Positions 5,292 to 5,637 of a stretch of 5,637 nucleotides of DNA are shown piece after piece (the first letter of the stretch is position 1; each line of letters opens with the position of its first letter). The stretch spans positions 1-5,637 of the forward strand of contig CAZEYS010000069.1 of NCBI GenBank assembly GCA_964516095.1, read 5' to 3'. Below the pieces are notes generated by a model. That model was not told the DNA's origin, ran no database searches, and saw only the letters and a program-made list of their open reading frames with translations. A program made the position numbers and the translations under genes. The stretch comes from Hydrogenothermus sp964516095. GTDB lineage: Bacteria; Aquificota; Aquificia; Aquificales; Hydrogenothermaceae.

Positions 5292-5637
5292 ATGATATGG
5301 TTGTTTCATAGATATTATCCGGCTCGAAATCTTCTTTTTTTTCTCTTGGAGACTTTTCTTCTTTTTTTATCTTCTTTATTGGCTTTTTGGTATCATATTG
5401 GTTTTTTGTCTGTCTCGTTATTGGATTTAGAGTTTTTTGGTAAAATTTTTTTGGTTCTTATTTTTTATCAGATTTGGCTTTATTACTATGATCTTTATTC
5501 CTTTAAAAGGGAAGATTCTCTTCTAGAAATATTCTTTCGTCTCCTTCAGGCTACCGGTGTAGCAACCTTTCTGCTGGGGCTCTTTTATTTTCTTTTTCCT
5601 TCTTTTATGATTAGTAATTGGTCTTTTATGATCTTTC
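5292..5637 (+). CDS. Undecaprenyl-phosphate sugar phosphotransferase, EpsB/WcaJ-like, N-terminal part (partial)
   Basis: ATG 5292 opens a frame that stays open to the window edge (115 codons visible). The product begins MIWLFHRYYPARNLLFFLLE, followed by a hydrophobic helix at about 14-33, a second at about 48-65 ending in YYYDLYSFK (64-72), then LFRLLQ-like FFRLLQATGVAT (81-92) leading into a third membrane segment and LFPSF (101-105). This is the N-terminal membrane region typical of exosortase-system polyprenyl glycosylphosphotransferases, which attach the first sugar phosphate to undecaprenyl phosphate at the inner membrane. The catalytic bacterial sugar transferase domain would lie beyond the window, so it is unseen. 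The start is 7 nt after the kinase stop and has no good Shine-Dalgarno site; re-initiation by coupled ribosomes is likely. An 8-T run lies at 5335-5342 near codon 15. Confidence 0.8.
   Translation, partial: MIWLFHRYYPARNLLFFLLETFLLFLSSLLAFWYHIGFLSVSLLDLEFFGKIFLVLIFYQIWLYYYDLYSFKREDSLLEIFFRLLQATGVATFLLGLFYFLFPSFMISNWSFMIF

Noticed and set aside
1..5637. CRISPR arrays, tRNA/rRNA genes, insertion sequences, riboswitches
   Set aside because: No regularly spaced direct repeats, cloverleaf-like segments, transposase motifs or terminal inverted repeats were seen; nearly all bases are in protein-coding genes.

Overview
The window is a one-direction (+ strand) stretch of an exopolysaccharide assembly and export operon from a Gram-negative, A+T-rich bacterium (by eye about two thirds A+T). 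Gram-negative identity follows from an outer-membrane beta-barrel protein, a periplasmic OPX/Wza-type export protein and signal peptides. The gene set (short export protein, BBP2-type barrel, GumC-like chain-length protein, ExeA-like AAA ATPase, stand-alone CpsD-like kinase, EpsB-like sugar transferase) is the one that usually accompanies exosortase A (XrtA/EpsH, PEP-CTERM) loci. No exosortase or PEP-CTERM protein is visible here, so that link is inference. The genus cannot be fixed; low G+C and Lys/Glu/Ile-rich proteins would suit several thermophilic or sediment lineages.

Layout: 1-95 probable 3' end of an upstream gene; 79-639 polysaccharide export protein; 649-1923 outer-membrane beta-barrel; 1933-3456 Wzz/GumC-like polysaccharide co-polymerase; 3457-3515 the only real intergenic gap, A/T-tract rich with a TATAAT box; 3516-4493 membrane-anchored AAA ATPase; 4481-5284 CpsD/CapB-like P-loop tyrosine kinase, for which a TTG start at 4481 is better supported than one at 4469; 5292-end, N-terminal membrane part of a polyprenyl-phosphate sugar phosphotransferase, cut by the window edge. 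Except across the 59-nt gap, genes lie within 10 nt of each other or overlap, so they are probably co-transcribed.

How they work together (family knowledge plus inference): the transferase loads the first sugar phosphate on undecaprenyl phosphate at the inner membrane; the Wzz-like protein and its separate kinase partner control polymer length and export; the export protein forms the periplasmic channel; and, because that protein has no segment to cross the outer membrane, the adjacent barrel probably supplies the outer-membrane pore. The AAA ATPase is a constant companion of such loci with no defined biochemical role.

Nothing in the window is a wholly unknown system. The most useful observations are the split export protein/barrel arrangement, the degenerate kinase motifs, the clustering of homopolymer octamers in the barrel gene, and the atypical translation start of the ATPase.
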